Source: Oscillospiraceae bacterium
Lineage (GTDB): Bacteria > Bacillota > Clostridia > Oscillospirales > Ruminococcaceae
Reading direction: 5' to 3'
DNA length: 6,389 nucleotides
Assembly (NCBI GenBank): GCA_017396055.1
Contig: JAFQND010000071.1
Location: forward strand, 1-6,389
A model generated the notes under the pieces. It saw only the letters and a list, made by a program, of their open reading frames with translations, did not search any database and was not told where the DNA came from. Both the position numbers and the translations under genes were made by a program. Shown in pieces: positions 1-5,576 of this stretch. Within the stretch, counting starts at the first letter, position 1; each line of letters opens with the position of its first letter.

Positions 1-391
1 CCACAAGGCCCTTCTCCACCAGATTATTGACCACTGTGCTGCTTTCCACACCGCGGACCTGTTCAATAAAACCTTTTGTCACCGGCTGATTGTAGGCGAT
101 GACCGCCAGTACCTCCATAGCCGCGGAGGAAAGAGGTGTGTTTTTCCGGATATTGGCCACTGCCACGATCTGTGCTTCGTATTTTTCACAGGCGCAGAGC
201 TGTACCATATCATCCAGAAACAAAAGCCGAATACCCCGCTCGTTTGCTTCCAGCGAAGCGCCATAGGCGATCAGCTGTTCACGGGCAGCAGCTTTATCGA
301 TGGAAAGTCCCTCGGCAAGACGCTCGATCTCCACCGGCTCGCCGCAGGCGAAAAGGACAGCCTCGATAGCGCCGAAATAATTCATCTCCAT
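1..391 (-). CDS. scpB: Segregation and condensation protein B (C-terminus cut by window edge)
   Basis: ScpB is a dimeric winged-helix subunit that binds ScpA and, with SMC, forms the bacterial condensin complex that compacts and segregates replicated chromosomes in the cytoplasm. The frame reads from an ATG at 391 to the window edge, giving 130 residues of a family usually near 180-200, so the C-terminal winged helix is largely missing only because the window ends. Family signatures are the N-terminal AIEAVLFACGEPV (residues 8-20), then the block around 93-127 with EVLAVIAYNQPVTK, IEQVRGV and VVNNLVEKG, which is the most conserved part of ScpB. A GAGG ribosome binding site lies 10 bases before the start; an in-frame ATG two codons later is a less likely start. 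It begins 15 bases after scpA stops, so the two are almost certainly co-transcribed. Identification is firm. Confidence 0.95.
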   Translation of the reverse strand, partial: MEMNYFGAIEAVLFACGEPVEIERLAEGLSIDKAAAREQLIAYGASLEANERGIRLLFLDDMVQLCACEKYEAQIVAVANIRKNTPLSSAAMEVLAVIAYNQPVTKGFIEQVRGVESSTVVNNLVEKGLV

Positions 392-406
392 GTAAACGAA
401 ACCTCG

Positions 407-1129
407 TTATTCAGATTCGGGAGCAGCCTTGCGGCGTTTCTCCCGGGAAAAATAGACCGTGGAATTGTCGTCACTGACCGTGATCCGTTTGGATTTGATC
501 AGCTCGAGCATGGCGAGAAAAGTGGCCACCAGCTCGGAACGGTCCGAAGCGGCAAAAAACTCATTGTAAGGCATCTCACCGGTGCGGTAGAGCTTGCGCA
601 GCACAAAGAAGATACGCGAAGTGACCGAGACCACCCTTTTGGCCACGATCCCCTTGAAAGCGGCAGGGGGCGGAGGCAGGCGGCGGGCGCCTTTTCCGAC
701 GGTGATCATGTAAGCCGACAAAAGCTCATCCGGCCGATGGGAACCGGTATAGGTAGGATCTATTTTGATGGGCGACGGTCTGCGCACAAAGGAGCGGTTT
801 CCTTTGTACATGGGCGCCATCTGTACAGCGACTTCCTTTAAAAGCTGATATTCCAGAAGCTGACCTTCCAGCTCTTTTTTCAGCTCCTTTGCCTCTTCAT
901 GCCGGGGCAGAAGCGAAACGGTCTTGATATAGACAAGCCGGGCCGCCATCTCGAGAAACTCCGACGAGATCTCCAGGTCGGCCTCCCTCATGTCGGCCAT
1001 ATAATCCAGATACTGCTCCAAAAGCACCGAGATCTCAATATCGGCGATATTCATCTTGTGCTTGGAGATCAGAAACAGCAGAAGATCAAGAGGACCGTCG
1101 AATTCTCCGATGTGAAACTCCAGTGCCAT
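407..1129 (-). CDS. scpA: Segregation and condensation protein A (kleisin subunit of SMC complex)
   Basis: ScpA is the kleisin that bridges the SMC head domains and carries the ScpB dimer in bacterial condensin. The 240-residue product is close to the usual family length. The N-terminal SMC-binding region shows FDGPLDLLLFLI (residues 10-21) followed by FLEMAARLVYIK (58-69) and LLP, the two best-known ScpA signatures. A charged stretch rich in E, K and L (about 78-100) follows, a Pro-rich linker (151-155) sits mid-protein, and the C-terminal winged helix contains FLAMLELIK (204-212) before a basic tail. Its ATG shares one base with the TGA stop of the upstream protease gene (TGATG), implying translational coupling; a GAGGG site lies about 10 bases upstream, inside that gene. 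scpB follows 15 bases downstream. Confidence 0.97.
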   Translation of the reverse strand: MALEFHIGEFDGPLDLLLFLISKHKMNIADIEISVLLEQYLDYMADMREADLEISSEFLEMAARLVYIKTVSLLPRHEEAKELKKELEGQLLEYQLLKEVAVQMAPMYKGNRSFVRRPSPIKIDPTYTGSHRPDELLSAYMITVGKGARRLPPPPAAFKGIVAKRVVSVTSRIFFVLRKLYRTGEMPYNEFFAASDRSELVATFLAMLELIKSKRITVSDDNSTVYFSREKRRKAAPESE

Positions 1130-1809
1130 CAGAACACCGCCCTCAGAATGATGTCGATGAAACCAGTGCAGAAATCCAGAGCCTGCCAGACAATGCCGCG
1201 GATAAAAGAAAGCGGGCCGTCCAGCATGCCGGAGAAGATGATGAACATCATAAAGATCATGATCATCCGCTCGTATTTCATGATGGCAAAATAAGTCTGC
1301 TGGGGCAGGACCAGATTGAGCACTCTCGAACCGTCCAGCGGGGGTACCGGCAGCAGATTGAAAACAGCAAGTCCCACATTGACGCTGATCATCGTATAAA
1401 AGATGTTGCGCAGACTGTCGGTGAGATCCAGAAGCATACCTTCTTCCAGAAAAGCCGCGGGGATGACCAGCAGCTTGAAGCAGACAGCACTGATAAAAGC
1501 CAGAAGAAGATTGGAAAGCGGTCCCGCCAGCGCAGAAAGGGCCATGCCTTTTTTGGGATTTTTGAAATTGTAAGGATTGATGGGGACCGGCTTTGCCCAG
1601 CCGATGCCGCAGAAAAGCATCAGCAGTGCACCGAAGGGATCCAGATGCTTCAAAGGATTGAGGGTCATTCTTCCCTGCCAGCGGGCAGTGGGATCACCCA
1701 TTTTGTTTGCCGCCCAGGCATGGGCGAATTCATGAAAAGGCAGCGCCGTCAGAAGGGCGATGCCATAGACAAAGGTCCTGTACAGGAACCGGATCATATA
1801 ATCACTCAA
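1129..1809 (-). CDS. Site-2-type membrane metalloprotease, peptidase family M50
   Basis: A polytopic membrane zinc protease of the M50 family, whose members cut substrates inside or next to the membrane. The zinc site is visible: HEFAH at residues 26-30 supplies two His ligands and the catalytic Glu27, and [11 protein letters not shown] (151-161) supplies the third ligand, Asp159. Hydrophobic segments lie at roughly 13-34, 58-74, 90-118, 136-155 and 182-200. At 226 residues with no PDZ domain it resembles the compact YwhC-like group rather than RseP. I chose a TTG start at 1809 because a GGGAGA ribosome binding site lies 7 bases upstream; an in-frame ATG at 1797 has only a weak site. It is the first gene of an operon with scpA and scpB, an order common in Clostridia. 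The substrate is unknown, and nothing ties it functionally to condensin beyond co-transcription. Confidence 0.92.
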   Translation of the reverse strand: MSDYMIRFLYRTFVYGIALLTALPFHEFAHAWAANKMGDPTARWQGRMTLNPLKHLDPFGALLMLFCGIGWAKPVPINPYNFKNPKKGMALSALAGPLSNLLLAFISAVCFKLLVIPAAFLEEGMLLDLTDSLRNIFYTMISVNVGLAVFNLLPVPPLDGSRVLNLVLPQQTYFAIMKYERMIMIFMMFIIFSGMLDGPLSFIRGIVWQALDFCTGFIDIILRAVF

Positions 1810-1824
1810 GGTATTCTCTCCCGC

Positions 1825-1845
1825 GCCCGAAAAACCGGGCTTTTT
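1825..1845 (+). terminator. Terminator-like hairpin in the protease leader
   Basis: GCCCG (1825-1829) pairs with CGGGC (1836-1840) around a six-base loop AAAAAC, followed on the plus strand by TTTTT (1841-1845). This has the form of a short intrinsic terminator for plus-strand transcription, yet no plus-strand gene lies upstream. It could stop antisense transcripts coming through the scpA-protease region before they reach the rpmB promoters. On the minus strand the same hairpin sits in the protease mRNA leader, ending about two bases before the ribosome binding site (1822-1817), where it could affect translation. The five-base-pair stem makes either role tentative. Confidence 0.4.
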
Positions 1846-1860
1846 ATCCGTAAAAAGGAC

Positions 1861-1889
1861 TTGACAGACTTCGATGTTTCTATTATACT
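1861..1889 (+). promoter_or_regulatory. Sigma-A promoter P1 reading toward rpmB
   Basis: A perfect -35 box TTGACA (1861-1866) is followed by a 17-base spacer and a good -10 box TATACT (1884-1889). Transcription would start near 1896 and give rpmB a leader of about 150 bases. No other plus-strand gene lies between here and rpmB. The -10 box overlaps that of a minus-strand promoter. Confidence 0.7.
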
Positions 1890-1910
1890 GGTAAAGCCGA
1901 AAAATTACAA
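1882..1910 (-). promoter_or_regulatory. Sigma-A promoter of the protease-scpA-scpB operon
   Basis: Read on the minus strand, a -35 box TTGTAA (1910-1905), a 17-base spacer and a consensus -10 box TATAAT (1887-1882) lie about 70 bases before the TTG start of the M50 protease. Transcription would start near 1875. The -10 overlaps that of the plus-strand promoter P1 by four bases, so polymerase could probably occupy only one of the two at a time. Confidence 0.65.
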
Positions 1911-1982
1911 GGCAGTCAGAGAGAAATTCAGGCTTTTTTCATCTTTTGCGAAAAAAACTTTGTAAAATATTGAATAAACCTC

Positions 1983-2011
1983 TTGATTTTTTTCTGGAAA
2001 TCTGCTATACT
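1983..2011 (+). promoter_or_regulatory. Proximal rpmB promoter P2 with extended -10
   Basis: TTGATT (1983-1988), a 17-base spacer and TATACT (2006-2011) preceded by TGC, which forms an extended -10 element. Start of transcription is expected near 2018, giving a leader of about 30 bases that contains the AGGAGG site. An A/T-rich tract (about 1936-1978) directly upstream of the -35 resembles an UP element, as expected for a strongly expressed ribosomal protein gene. Confidence 0.75.
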
Positions 2012-2048
2012 ATGTGCTGTTATGTGAAAATTAAAGGAGGTGCAGAAA

Positions 2049-2237
2049 ATGGCTAAATGTGATTTCTGCGGAAAAGACGTTGCTTTCGGTATCAAAGTGT
2101 CTCATTCTCACAGACGTACCAACAGAACCTGGAAACCCAACGTAATGAAGATCAAGGCTCTGGTCGATGGCAAGCCCTGCCGTGTTCACGCCTGCACCCG
2201 TTGCCTGCGGTCTGGCAAAGTTACCAGAGCGATCTAA
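2049..2237 (+). CDS. rpmB: 50S ribosomal protein L28, zinc-ribbon (C+) form
   Basis: L28 (bL28) is a small basic protein of the large ribosomal subunit. The 62-residue product has the typical start MAKCDFCGK, the HSHRRTNR RNA-binding stretch (about 19-26), WKPNV (28-32) and the ending CTRCLRSGKVTRA. Paired cysteines C4/C7 and C49/C52 form the zinc ribbon of the C+ type; many bacteria also hold a cysteine-free paralogue used under zinc limitation, which is not in this window. The ATG at 2049 has AGGAGG eight bases upstream; a GTG nine bases earlier in frame lies inside that site and is not the start. The gene stands alone: its own promoters lie upstream, and a terminator hairpin follows about 20 bases after the stop. 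Confidence 0.98.
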   Translation: MAKCDFCGKDVAFGIKVSHSHRRTNRTWKPNVMKIKALVDGKPCRVHACTRCLRSGKVTRAI

Positions 2238-2257
2238 GTATCGTTCCGTAAATGGCT

Positions 2258-2285
2258 AAAAAGCGCGGAGAGATTCGCGCTTTTT
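2258..2285 (+). terminator. Intrinsic terminator of rpmB
   Basis: AAAAAGCGCG (2258-2267) pairs with CGCGCTTTTT (2276-2285) around an eight-base loop, ending in a T run that serves as the release tract. It lies 20 bases after the rpmB stop. The A tract on the other side means it could also act weakly on the minus strand. Confidence 0.85.
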
Positions 2286-2294
2286 CGTTTCTCA

Positions 2295-2329
2295 GAAAAA
2301 AGTCCTCCCCTTTCCCGGGGAGGACTTTT
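2295..2329 (-). terminator. Intrinsic terminator of the phospholipase C-like gene, probably bidirectional
   Basis: A 13-base-pair stem (2298-2310 with 2317-2329), core GTCCTCCCC/GGGGAGGAC, has a six-base loop. On the minus strand it is followed by a run of T through 2295 and lies three bases after the stop of the phospholipase-like gene. On the plus strand it also ends in TTTT, so it can back up the rpmB terminator. Confidence 0.9.
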
Positions 2330-2332
2330 CAT

Positions 2333-2968
2333 TTACTGTGCGAGATAATCGCTGATGAGTTTCGCGGCACTTTCAATAAAAGCACGGACAGACTCCTCAG
2401 AGGCATAACGGACGGGCAGATATTCTCTGGGCACATCGTACCATTCAAGAGTACGGACATTCCACAGATCTGCCTCCTCGCCGGTCATCAGCCCGGGCAG
2501 GTCATCACCCTTTGCGGTACGCAGAAGGTCCCACACCTCTTCCCTCTTCGGATGAGCGTGATAGAGGCGAATGTCAGCCACATCGGTATCATTATAATAG
2601 GCTGTGCGCACTTCCTGTACCGGTGCGGGGTCAGCGTTATAGCGTTCGACAAAGCCGTCGTAAAACTCCTGCTTCCAATAGATATCGGTCAGCACATGGA
2701 CAAGATATCCGGTCAGATAGTCACGGGAGACACCGTTTGCTTCATACTCTGTAAATTTTTTCCGGAAGGCAGTGACCTTATCGATATTTTCCGGCTTGCG
2801 TGCCCCCAGATGTGAGATGATCTTGGCATCGGGCGCCGGGTCTTTGCGCATATGAATACCATCGGGGGCAATACTGCCTAAATAATAGGCTGCCCGGTCG
2901 GTGACCTGTACAATATCCCGCTCTTCCAGAAGAGCTGCGACTGAAATATGGACCATAGGAAGCGGCAT
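2333..2968 (-). CDS. Zinc-dependent phospholipase C-like protein
   Basis: The 211-residue product looks like the zinc-dependent phospholipase C superfamily (PF00882-like), all-helical proteins that bind metal through scattered His and Asp residues. Candidate ligands are His7 near the N-terminus, Asp36 and His39 in GSIAPDGIHM (31-40), His53 in SHLG, and His91 and Asp95 in GYLVHVLTDIYW (87-98), the pattern typical of these small clostridial proteins. There is no signal peptide or membrane segment, so it probably acts in the cytoplasm, unlike the secreted clostridial and Bacillus phospholipase toxins; its true substrate is unknown and phospholipase activity should not be assumed. The ATG at 2968 has GAGGAG seven bases upstream. 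It is a single-gene unit with its own promoter and terminator. Family assignment is fairly sure, function is not. Confidence 0.8.
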   Translation of the reverse strand: MPLPMVHISVAALLEERDIVQVTDRAAYYLGSIAPDGIHMRKDPAPDAKIISHLGARKPENIDKVTAFRKKFTEYEANGVSRDYLTGYLVHVLTDIYWKQEFYDGFVERYNADPAPVQEVRTAYYNDTDVADIRLYHAHPKREEVWDLLRTAKGDDLPGLMTGEEADLWNVRTLEWYDVPREYLPVRYASEESVRAFIESAAKLISDYLAQ

Positions 2969-3018
2969 GGGAATTCTCCTCTCGAAACAAATGGGCGGAA
3001 CGGTTTTTCGATATACAT

Positions 3019-3047
3019 ATTATATCACACAAAACAGATTTTTCCAA
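3019..3047 (-). promoter_or_regulatory. Sigma-A promoter of the phospholipase C-like gene
   Basis: On the minus strand, TTGGAA (3047-3042), a 17-base spacer and a consensus TATAAT (3024-3019) with a TG two bases further upstream of the -10. Transcription would start near 3012, about 45 bases before the ATG. It diverges from the tsaE promoter; the roughly 90 bases between the two -35 boxes hold nothing I recognise. Confidence 0.75.
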
Positions 3048-3137
3048 TCATCCCCGTAAGACGTGCCATTCCGGCCGGGTTTTGCGGCAGAGCGGCAAAG
3101 GCGGTCAAAATCCTGTGAAAAACCTTTCGCCCAACTC

Positions 3138-3166
3138 TTGAAAAACGGGGCGGGATATACTATAAT
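3138..3166 (+). promoter_or_regulatory. Sigma-A promoter of the tsaE-tsaB-rpiB-upp operon
   Basis: TTGAAA (3138-3143), a 17-base spacer and a perfect TATAAT (3161-3166). Transcription would start near 3173, leaving a leader of about 70 bases before the tsaE ATG. I see no riboswitch-like fold in that leader. No other good promoter was seen before rpiB or upp, so this probably drives all four genes. Confidence 0.8.
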
Positions 3167-3242
3167 AGAATAGAAGCTGACCCGGGCCGGCTTTGCTGTT
3201 TTGCCCGAAAGCACTTCTTACCATTTTCTTTGGAGCGTATCT

Positions 3243-3686
3243 ATGGAATATATTTCCCACTCTCCCGGCGAGACGGAGCGGTTTGCGGCAGCGTTCGCTT
3301 CTCTCCTGCAGCCCGGCGACGTGGTGGCCTTCCTCGGCGGATTAGGCGCCGGCAAGACCGCTTTTGTGCGGGGAATGGCATCTGCGATGGCCCCCGATGC
3401 GGAGGTCTCCAGCCCCACCTTCGCCCTCGTCAACGAATACGACGGAAAGGTTCCCCTGTGGCATTTTGATATGTACCGCATCACTTCGGTCGAAGATGTC
3501 TACTCCACCGGCTTCTTCGATTATCTGGAGATGGGCGGCGTTCTGGCCGTCGAGTGGAGCGAGAACATCACCCCCGCTCTGCCGGAGGAAACGGTCTTTG
3601 TACAGATCGACCGTCTTTCGGACAATGAACGAAAGATCACCGTCACCGGAAAGGAGGCAGACCGATTTGAAGATCTTGTGCTTTGA
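3243..3686 (+). CDS. tsaE: tRNA t6A biosynthesis ATPase TsaE
   Basis: TsaE (formerly YjeE) is the ATPase that binds the TsaB-TsaD complex and resets it between rounds of threonylcarbamoyl transfer to A37 of ANN-decoding tRNAs. The 147-residue product is of family length. The P-loop GGLGAGKT (32-39, Lys38 and Thr39) is clear, followed by the switch-like SSPTF (56-60), HFDMYR (74-79, with Asp76) and VEW (103-105, Glu104), all hallmark TsaE motifs. The ATG at 3243 has GGAG seven bases upstream and fits the family start; an in-frame ATG 42 bases earlier would add residues not expected in TsaE. Its 3' end overlaps tsaB by 20 bases. Confidence 0.96.
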   Translation: MEYISHSPGETERFAAAFASLLQPGDVVAFLGGLGAGKTAFVRGMASAMAPDAEVSSPTFALVNEYDGKVPLWHFDMYRITSVEDVYSTGFFDYLEMGGVLAVEWSENITPALPEETVFVQIDRLSDNERKITVTGKEADRFEDLVL

Positions 3687-4386
3687 TACCACCGCCAAAA
3701 CCGCTACGGCCGCTGTGGTCACCGAAGGAAAGATCCTCGCGGAAAGTTCGGTCACCATTGGCCTCACCCATTCACAGACCCTGATGCCGCTCACAGACGG
3801 CATGCTGAAGGCTGCCGGCATTACCCTTTCGGATATCGATCTTGTGGCGGTCAGCCACGGTCCCGGCTCGTTCACCGGTCTTCGCATCGGCATCGGTACC
3901 GTCAAAGGTATCTGTCAGGGAAGCGGCAAAAAATGCATCGGTATCTCAACGCTGGAGGCGCTGGCTTACGGCTATGAGGGACAGGACGTATGGATCTGTC
4001 CTGTCATGGACGCAAGATGCAATCAGGTCTATACCGCTTTGTTTGAGGGCCGCAATTCTCTGACAGGCGGCATCAACCGGCTCTGGAACGATATTGCGAT
4101 GACGATCGATGAGCTCGGAAACAATCTCGGACAGCCGGAAATCCCCGTCATACTCACCGGCGACGGCGCCGAACTGGTTTATAAGGCTCTGGCTGAAAAG
4201 ATTCCCTCGCTGCGGCTGGCGGCACCCGGCTTAAGACTGCAGAGAGCGTCCAATGTCGGCTTTGCCGCACTGGAACATCTGAAAACCGAAGAGCCCGTTT
4301 CCCCCGATCTGATCATGCCCCAGTATCTGCGGCTGCCTCAGGCGGAAAGAGAATTACTTGCAAAACAGCAGGCAACTGCGAAATAA
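3667..4386 (+). CDS. tsaB: tRNA t6A biosynthesis protein TsaB
   Basis: TsaB (formerly YeaZ) is the catalytically inactive ASKHA-fold partner that dimerises with TsaD for t6A synthesis. The start is a TTG at 3667, inside the end of tsaE, with a strong AGGAGG nine bases upstream; this gives MKILCFDTT, the expected N-terminus, whereas the open frame extending further upstream is only the shadow of tsaE. The 239-residue product shows THSQTL (34-39), SHGPGSFTGLRIG (63-75), the most conserved TsaB segment, MDAR (114-117), and the usual C-terminal PQYLRLPQAERE (218-229). It has the full length of the family, about 230-240 residues. The stop TAA overlaps an ATG in the rpiB frame, but rpiB probably starts 15 bases later. 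rimI and tsaD, frequent neighbours elsewhere, are absent here. Confidence 0.95.
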   Translation: MKILCFDTTAKTATAAVVTEGKILAESSVTIGLTHSQTLMPLTDGMLKAAGITLSDIDLVAVSHGPGSFTGLRIGIGTVKGICQGSGKKCIGISTLEALAYGYEGQDVWICPVMDARCNQVYTALFEGRNSLTGGINRLWNDIAMTIDELGNNLGQPEIPVILTGDGAELVYKALAEKIPSLRLAAPGLRLQRASNVGFAALEHLKTEEPVSPDLIMPQYLRLPQAERELLAKQQATAK

Positions 4387-4400
4387 TGGAGGATATAATT

Positions 4401-4838
4401 ATGTTAGCACTGGCCAGTGATCACGGCGGTTTCGAACTGAAACAGGCTGTAAAAGAATATCTGGATAAAAACGGTTTCACCTATGAGGACTTCGGCTGCT
4501 TCAACGGCGAAGCCTGCGACTACCCCGACATGGCAAAGCTCGCCTGTGATGCTGTTGTGGATGGCCGCTGTGACAAGGCACTGCTCTTCTGCGGTACCGG
4601 CATCGGTATCTCGATGGCTGCCAACAAGGTAAAGGGTATCCGCGCTGCTGCCTGCTCCGACTGGTTCTCTGCAAAATTCACCCGCGCCCACAACGATGCC
4701 AATGCCCTTTGCCTGGGCGGAAGAGTTGTCGGCCCCGGTCTTGCCATTGAGATGGTCGATGTGTTCCTGCACACCGAGTTCGAAGGCGGAGACCGTCACA
4801 CCCGCCGTGTTGCCAAAGTCATGGCACTGGAAGACTAA
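4401..4838 (+). CDS. rpiB: Ribose-5-phosphate isomerase B
   Basis: RpiB interconverts ribulose 5-phosphate and ribose 5-phosphate in the non-oxidative pentose phosphate pathway, supplying ribose 5-phosphate for PRPP. The 145-residue product carries the LacAB/RpiB signatures: SDHGG (6-10), DYPD (40-43), FCGTGIGIS (63-71) with the presumed catalytic Cys64, and AHNDANALCLGGR (96-108) with His97, then GGDRHTRRV near the C-terminus for phosphate binding. Cys64 marks the E. coli-type active site rather than the actinobacterial form that lacks this cysteine. An ATG at 4386 overlaps the tsaB stop, but GGAGG (4388-4392) lies eight bases before the ATG at 4401, which also gives the normal N-terminus. 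Related sugar-phosphate isomerases such as LacA/LacB or allose isomerase share the fold; the upp neighbour favours ribose 5-phosphate. Confidence 0.93.
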   Translation: MLALASDHGGFELKQAVKEYLDKNGFTYEDFGCFNGEACDYPDMAKLACDAVVDGRCDKALLFCGTGIGISMAANKVKGIRAAACSDWFSAKFTRAHNDANALCLGGRVVGPGLAIEMVDVFLHTEFEGGDRHTRRVAKVMALED

Positions 4839-4850
4839 AATGTAATTCAT

Positions 4851-4868
4851 GGGGAGCGATCCCCTTTT
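4851..4868 (+). promoter_or_regulatory. GNRA-loop hairpin with T run ahead of the upp ribosome binding site
   Basis: GGGGA (4851-4855) and TCCCC (4860-4864) close a GCGA tetraloop, which belongs to the very stable GNRA class, and TTTT (4865-4868) follows. The AGGAGG site of upp begins at the next base. The stem has only five pairs, so it may be a weak internal terminator, an mRNA-stability element or a modulator of upp translation. The structure is seen in the sequence; the role is inference. Confidence 0.45.
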
Positions 4869-4882
4869 AGGAGGAACAATTC

Positions 4883-5512
4883 ATGAGCAAGATCGTTATT
4901 ATGGATCATCCGCTGATCAAACACAAGATCTCCCTTCTCCGCGACAAGAGCACCGGTTCCAAGGAGTTCCGTGAACTGGTCTCCGAAATCGCTATGCTGA
5001 TGTGCTATGAAGCCACCCGCGACCTCCCCCTGAAGGAAGTTGAGGTCGAGACTCCCCTGATGGTTGCCAAGACTCAGGTCATCAACGGCGTCCGTTTCGC
5101 CTTTGTTCCGATCCTGCGCGCAGGTCTGGGCATGGTCGAAGGTATGCTGAACCTGGTTCCCGCTGCAAAGATCGGTCATATCGGTATGTACCGTGATCCC
5201 GACACTCTGGAGCCCAAGGAGTACTACTGCAAACTGCCCCACGATATCGCAAACCGTGAGACCTATGTTCTCGACCCCATGCTGGCCACCGGCGGCACCG
5301 CCATCGACGCCATTCAGGCTCTGAAGAACCGCGGCGTCAAGAACATCAAGTTCCTCTGCATTCTGGCTGCTCCCGAAGGCCTTGAGGCTCTGACCGAAGC
5401 TCATCCCGACGTATCTATCTACTGCGCTCATATGGATGACCGCCTCAACAGCCATGCCTACATTCTGCCCGGTCTGGGCGATGCCGGCGACCGTATCTTC
5501 GGCACCAAATAA
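4883..5512 (+). CDS. upp: Uracil phosphoribosyltransferase
   Basis: Upp condenses uracil with PRPP to give UMP and pyrophosphate, the direct uracil-salvage reaction in the cytoplasm. The 209-residue protein has the full family length. Visible signatures are the N-terminal DHPLIKHK (8-15), PILRAGLGM (76-84), the PRPP-binding loop [10 protein letters not shown] (131-140) and the uracil-binding C-terminus [12 protein letters not shown] (193-204). AGGAGG lies eight bases before the ATG. It follows rpiB by 44 bases that contain a small stable hairpin, and ends at a strong terminator. Codon choice is strongly biased (many C-ending codons such as CCC, ATC and AAC) compared with tsaB, which suggests high expression. 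Pairing with rpiB makes sense because RpiB helps supply the ribose 5-phosphate used to make PRPP. No PyrR-type leader was seen. Confidence 0.98.
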   Translation: MSKIVIMDHPLIKHKISLLRDKSTGSKEFRELVSEIAMLMCYEATRDLPLKEVEVETPLMVAKTQVINGVRFAFVPILRAGLGMVEGMLNLVPAAKIGHIGMYRDPDTLEPKEYYCKLPHDIANRETYVLDPMLATGGTAIDAIQALKNRGVKNIKFLCILAAPEGLEALTEAHPDVSIYCAHMDDRLNSHAYILPGLGDAGDRIFGTK

Positions 5513-5523
5513 TATTCTGCATG

Positions 5524-5556
5524 AAAAATCCCCCTCCCGTACGGAGGGGGATTTTT
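5524..5556 (+). terminator. Strong bidirectional terminator between upp and the acyltransferase gene
   Basis: A perfect 14-base-pair stem joins 5524-5537 (AAAAATCCCCCTCC) to 5543-5556 with a five-base loop. The plus strand ends in TTTTT and the minus strand likewise, so it can end both the tsaE-upp transcript and the convergent acyltransferase transcript, which stops 21 bases away. Confidence 0.93.
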
Positions 5557-5576
5557 GTATACACACAAGGACGATA

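Noticed and set aside
1123..1965. A 280-codon open frame on the plus strand opposite the M50 protease gene
   Set aside because: It lies almost entirely antisense to a clear M50 protease with HExxH and LDG motifs, its composition is rich in K, Q, R and H with no recognisable domain, and it has no ribosome binding site of its own. The minus-strand operon explains the region.
1890..1982. Possible small RNA or terminator in the A/T-rich stretch before rpmB
   Set aside because: The only inverted repeat (TTTTTC/GAAAAA near 1937-1956) is purely A/T-rich with a large loop, and there is no GC stem. It is better explained as an UP-element-like tract.
2252..2815. A plus-strand frame after rpmB beginning MAKKRGE
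   Set aside because: Its start lies within the rpmB terminator hairpin, it crosses a second terminator, and it is otherwise antisense to the phospholipase C-like gene.
3167..3242. Possible riboswitch or attenuator in the tsaE leader
   Set aside because: The leader of about 70 bases has GC-rich patches but no stable hairpin with T run and no motif of a known riboswitch class that I could recognise.
3364..3666. Longer N-terminal extension of tsaB in the same frame
   Set aside because: This stretch is the +1 shadow of tsaE. The TTG at 3667 with AGGAGG nine bases upstream gives the exact family N-terminus.
3342..3905. A 187-codon minus-strand open frame opposite tsaE and tsaB
   Set aside because: Both plus-strand genes show full family motifs; the antisense product shows no domain and its start lacks a convincing ribosome binding site.
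4386..4400. ATG at 4386 overlapping the tsaB stop as the rpiB start
   Set aside because: The GGAGG site lies downstream of that ATG and is correctly spaced for the ATG at 4401, which matches the normal RpiB N-terminus.
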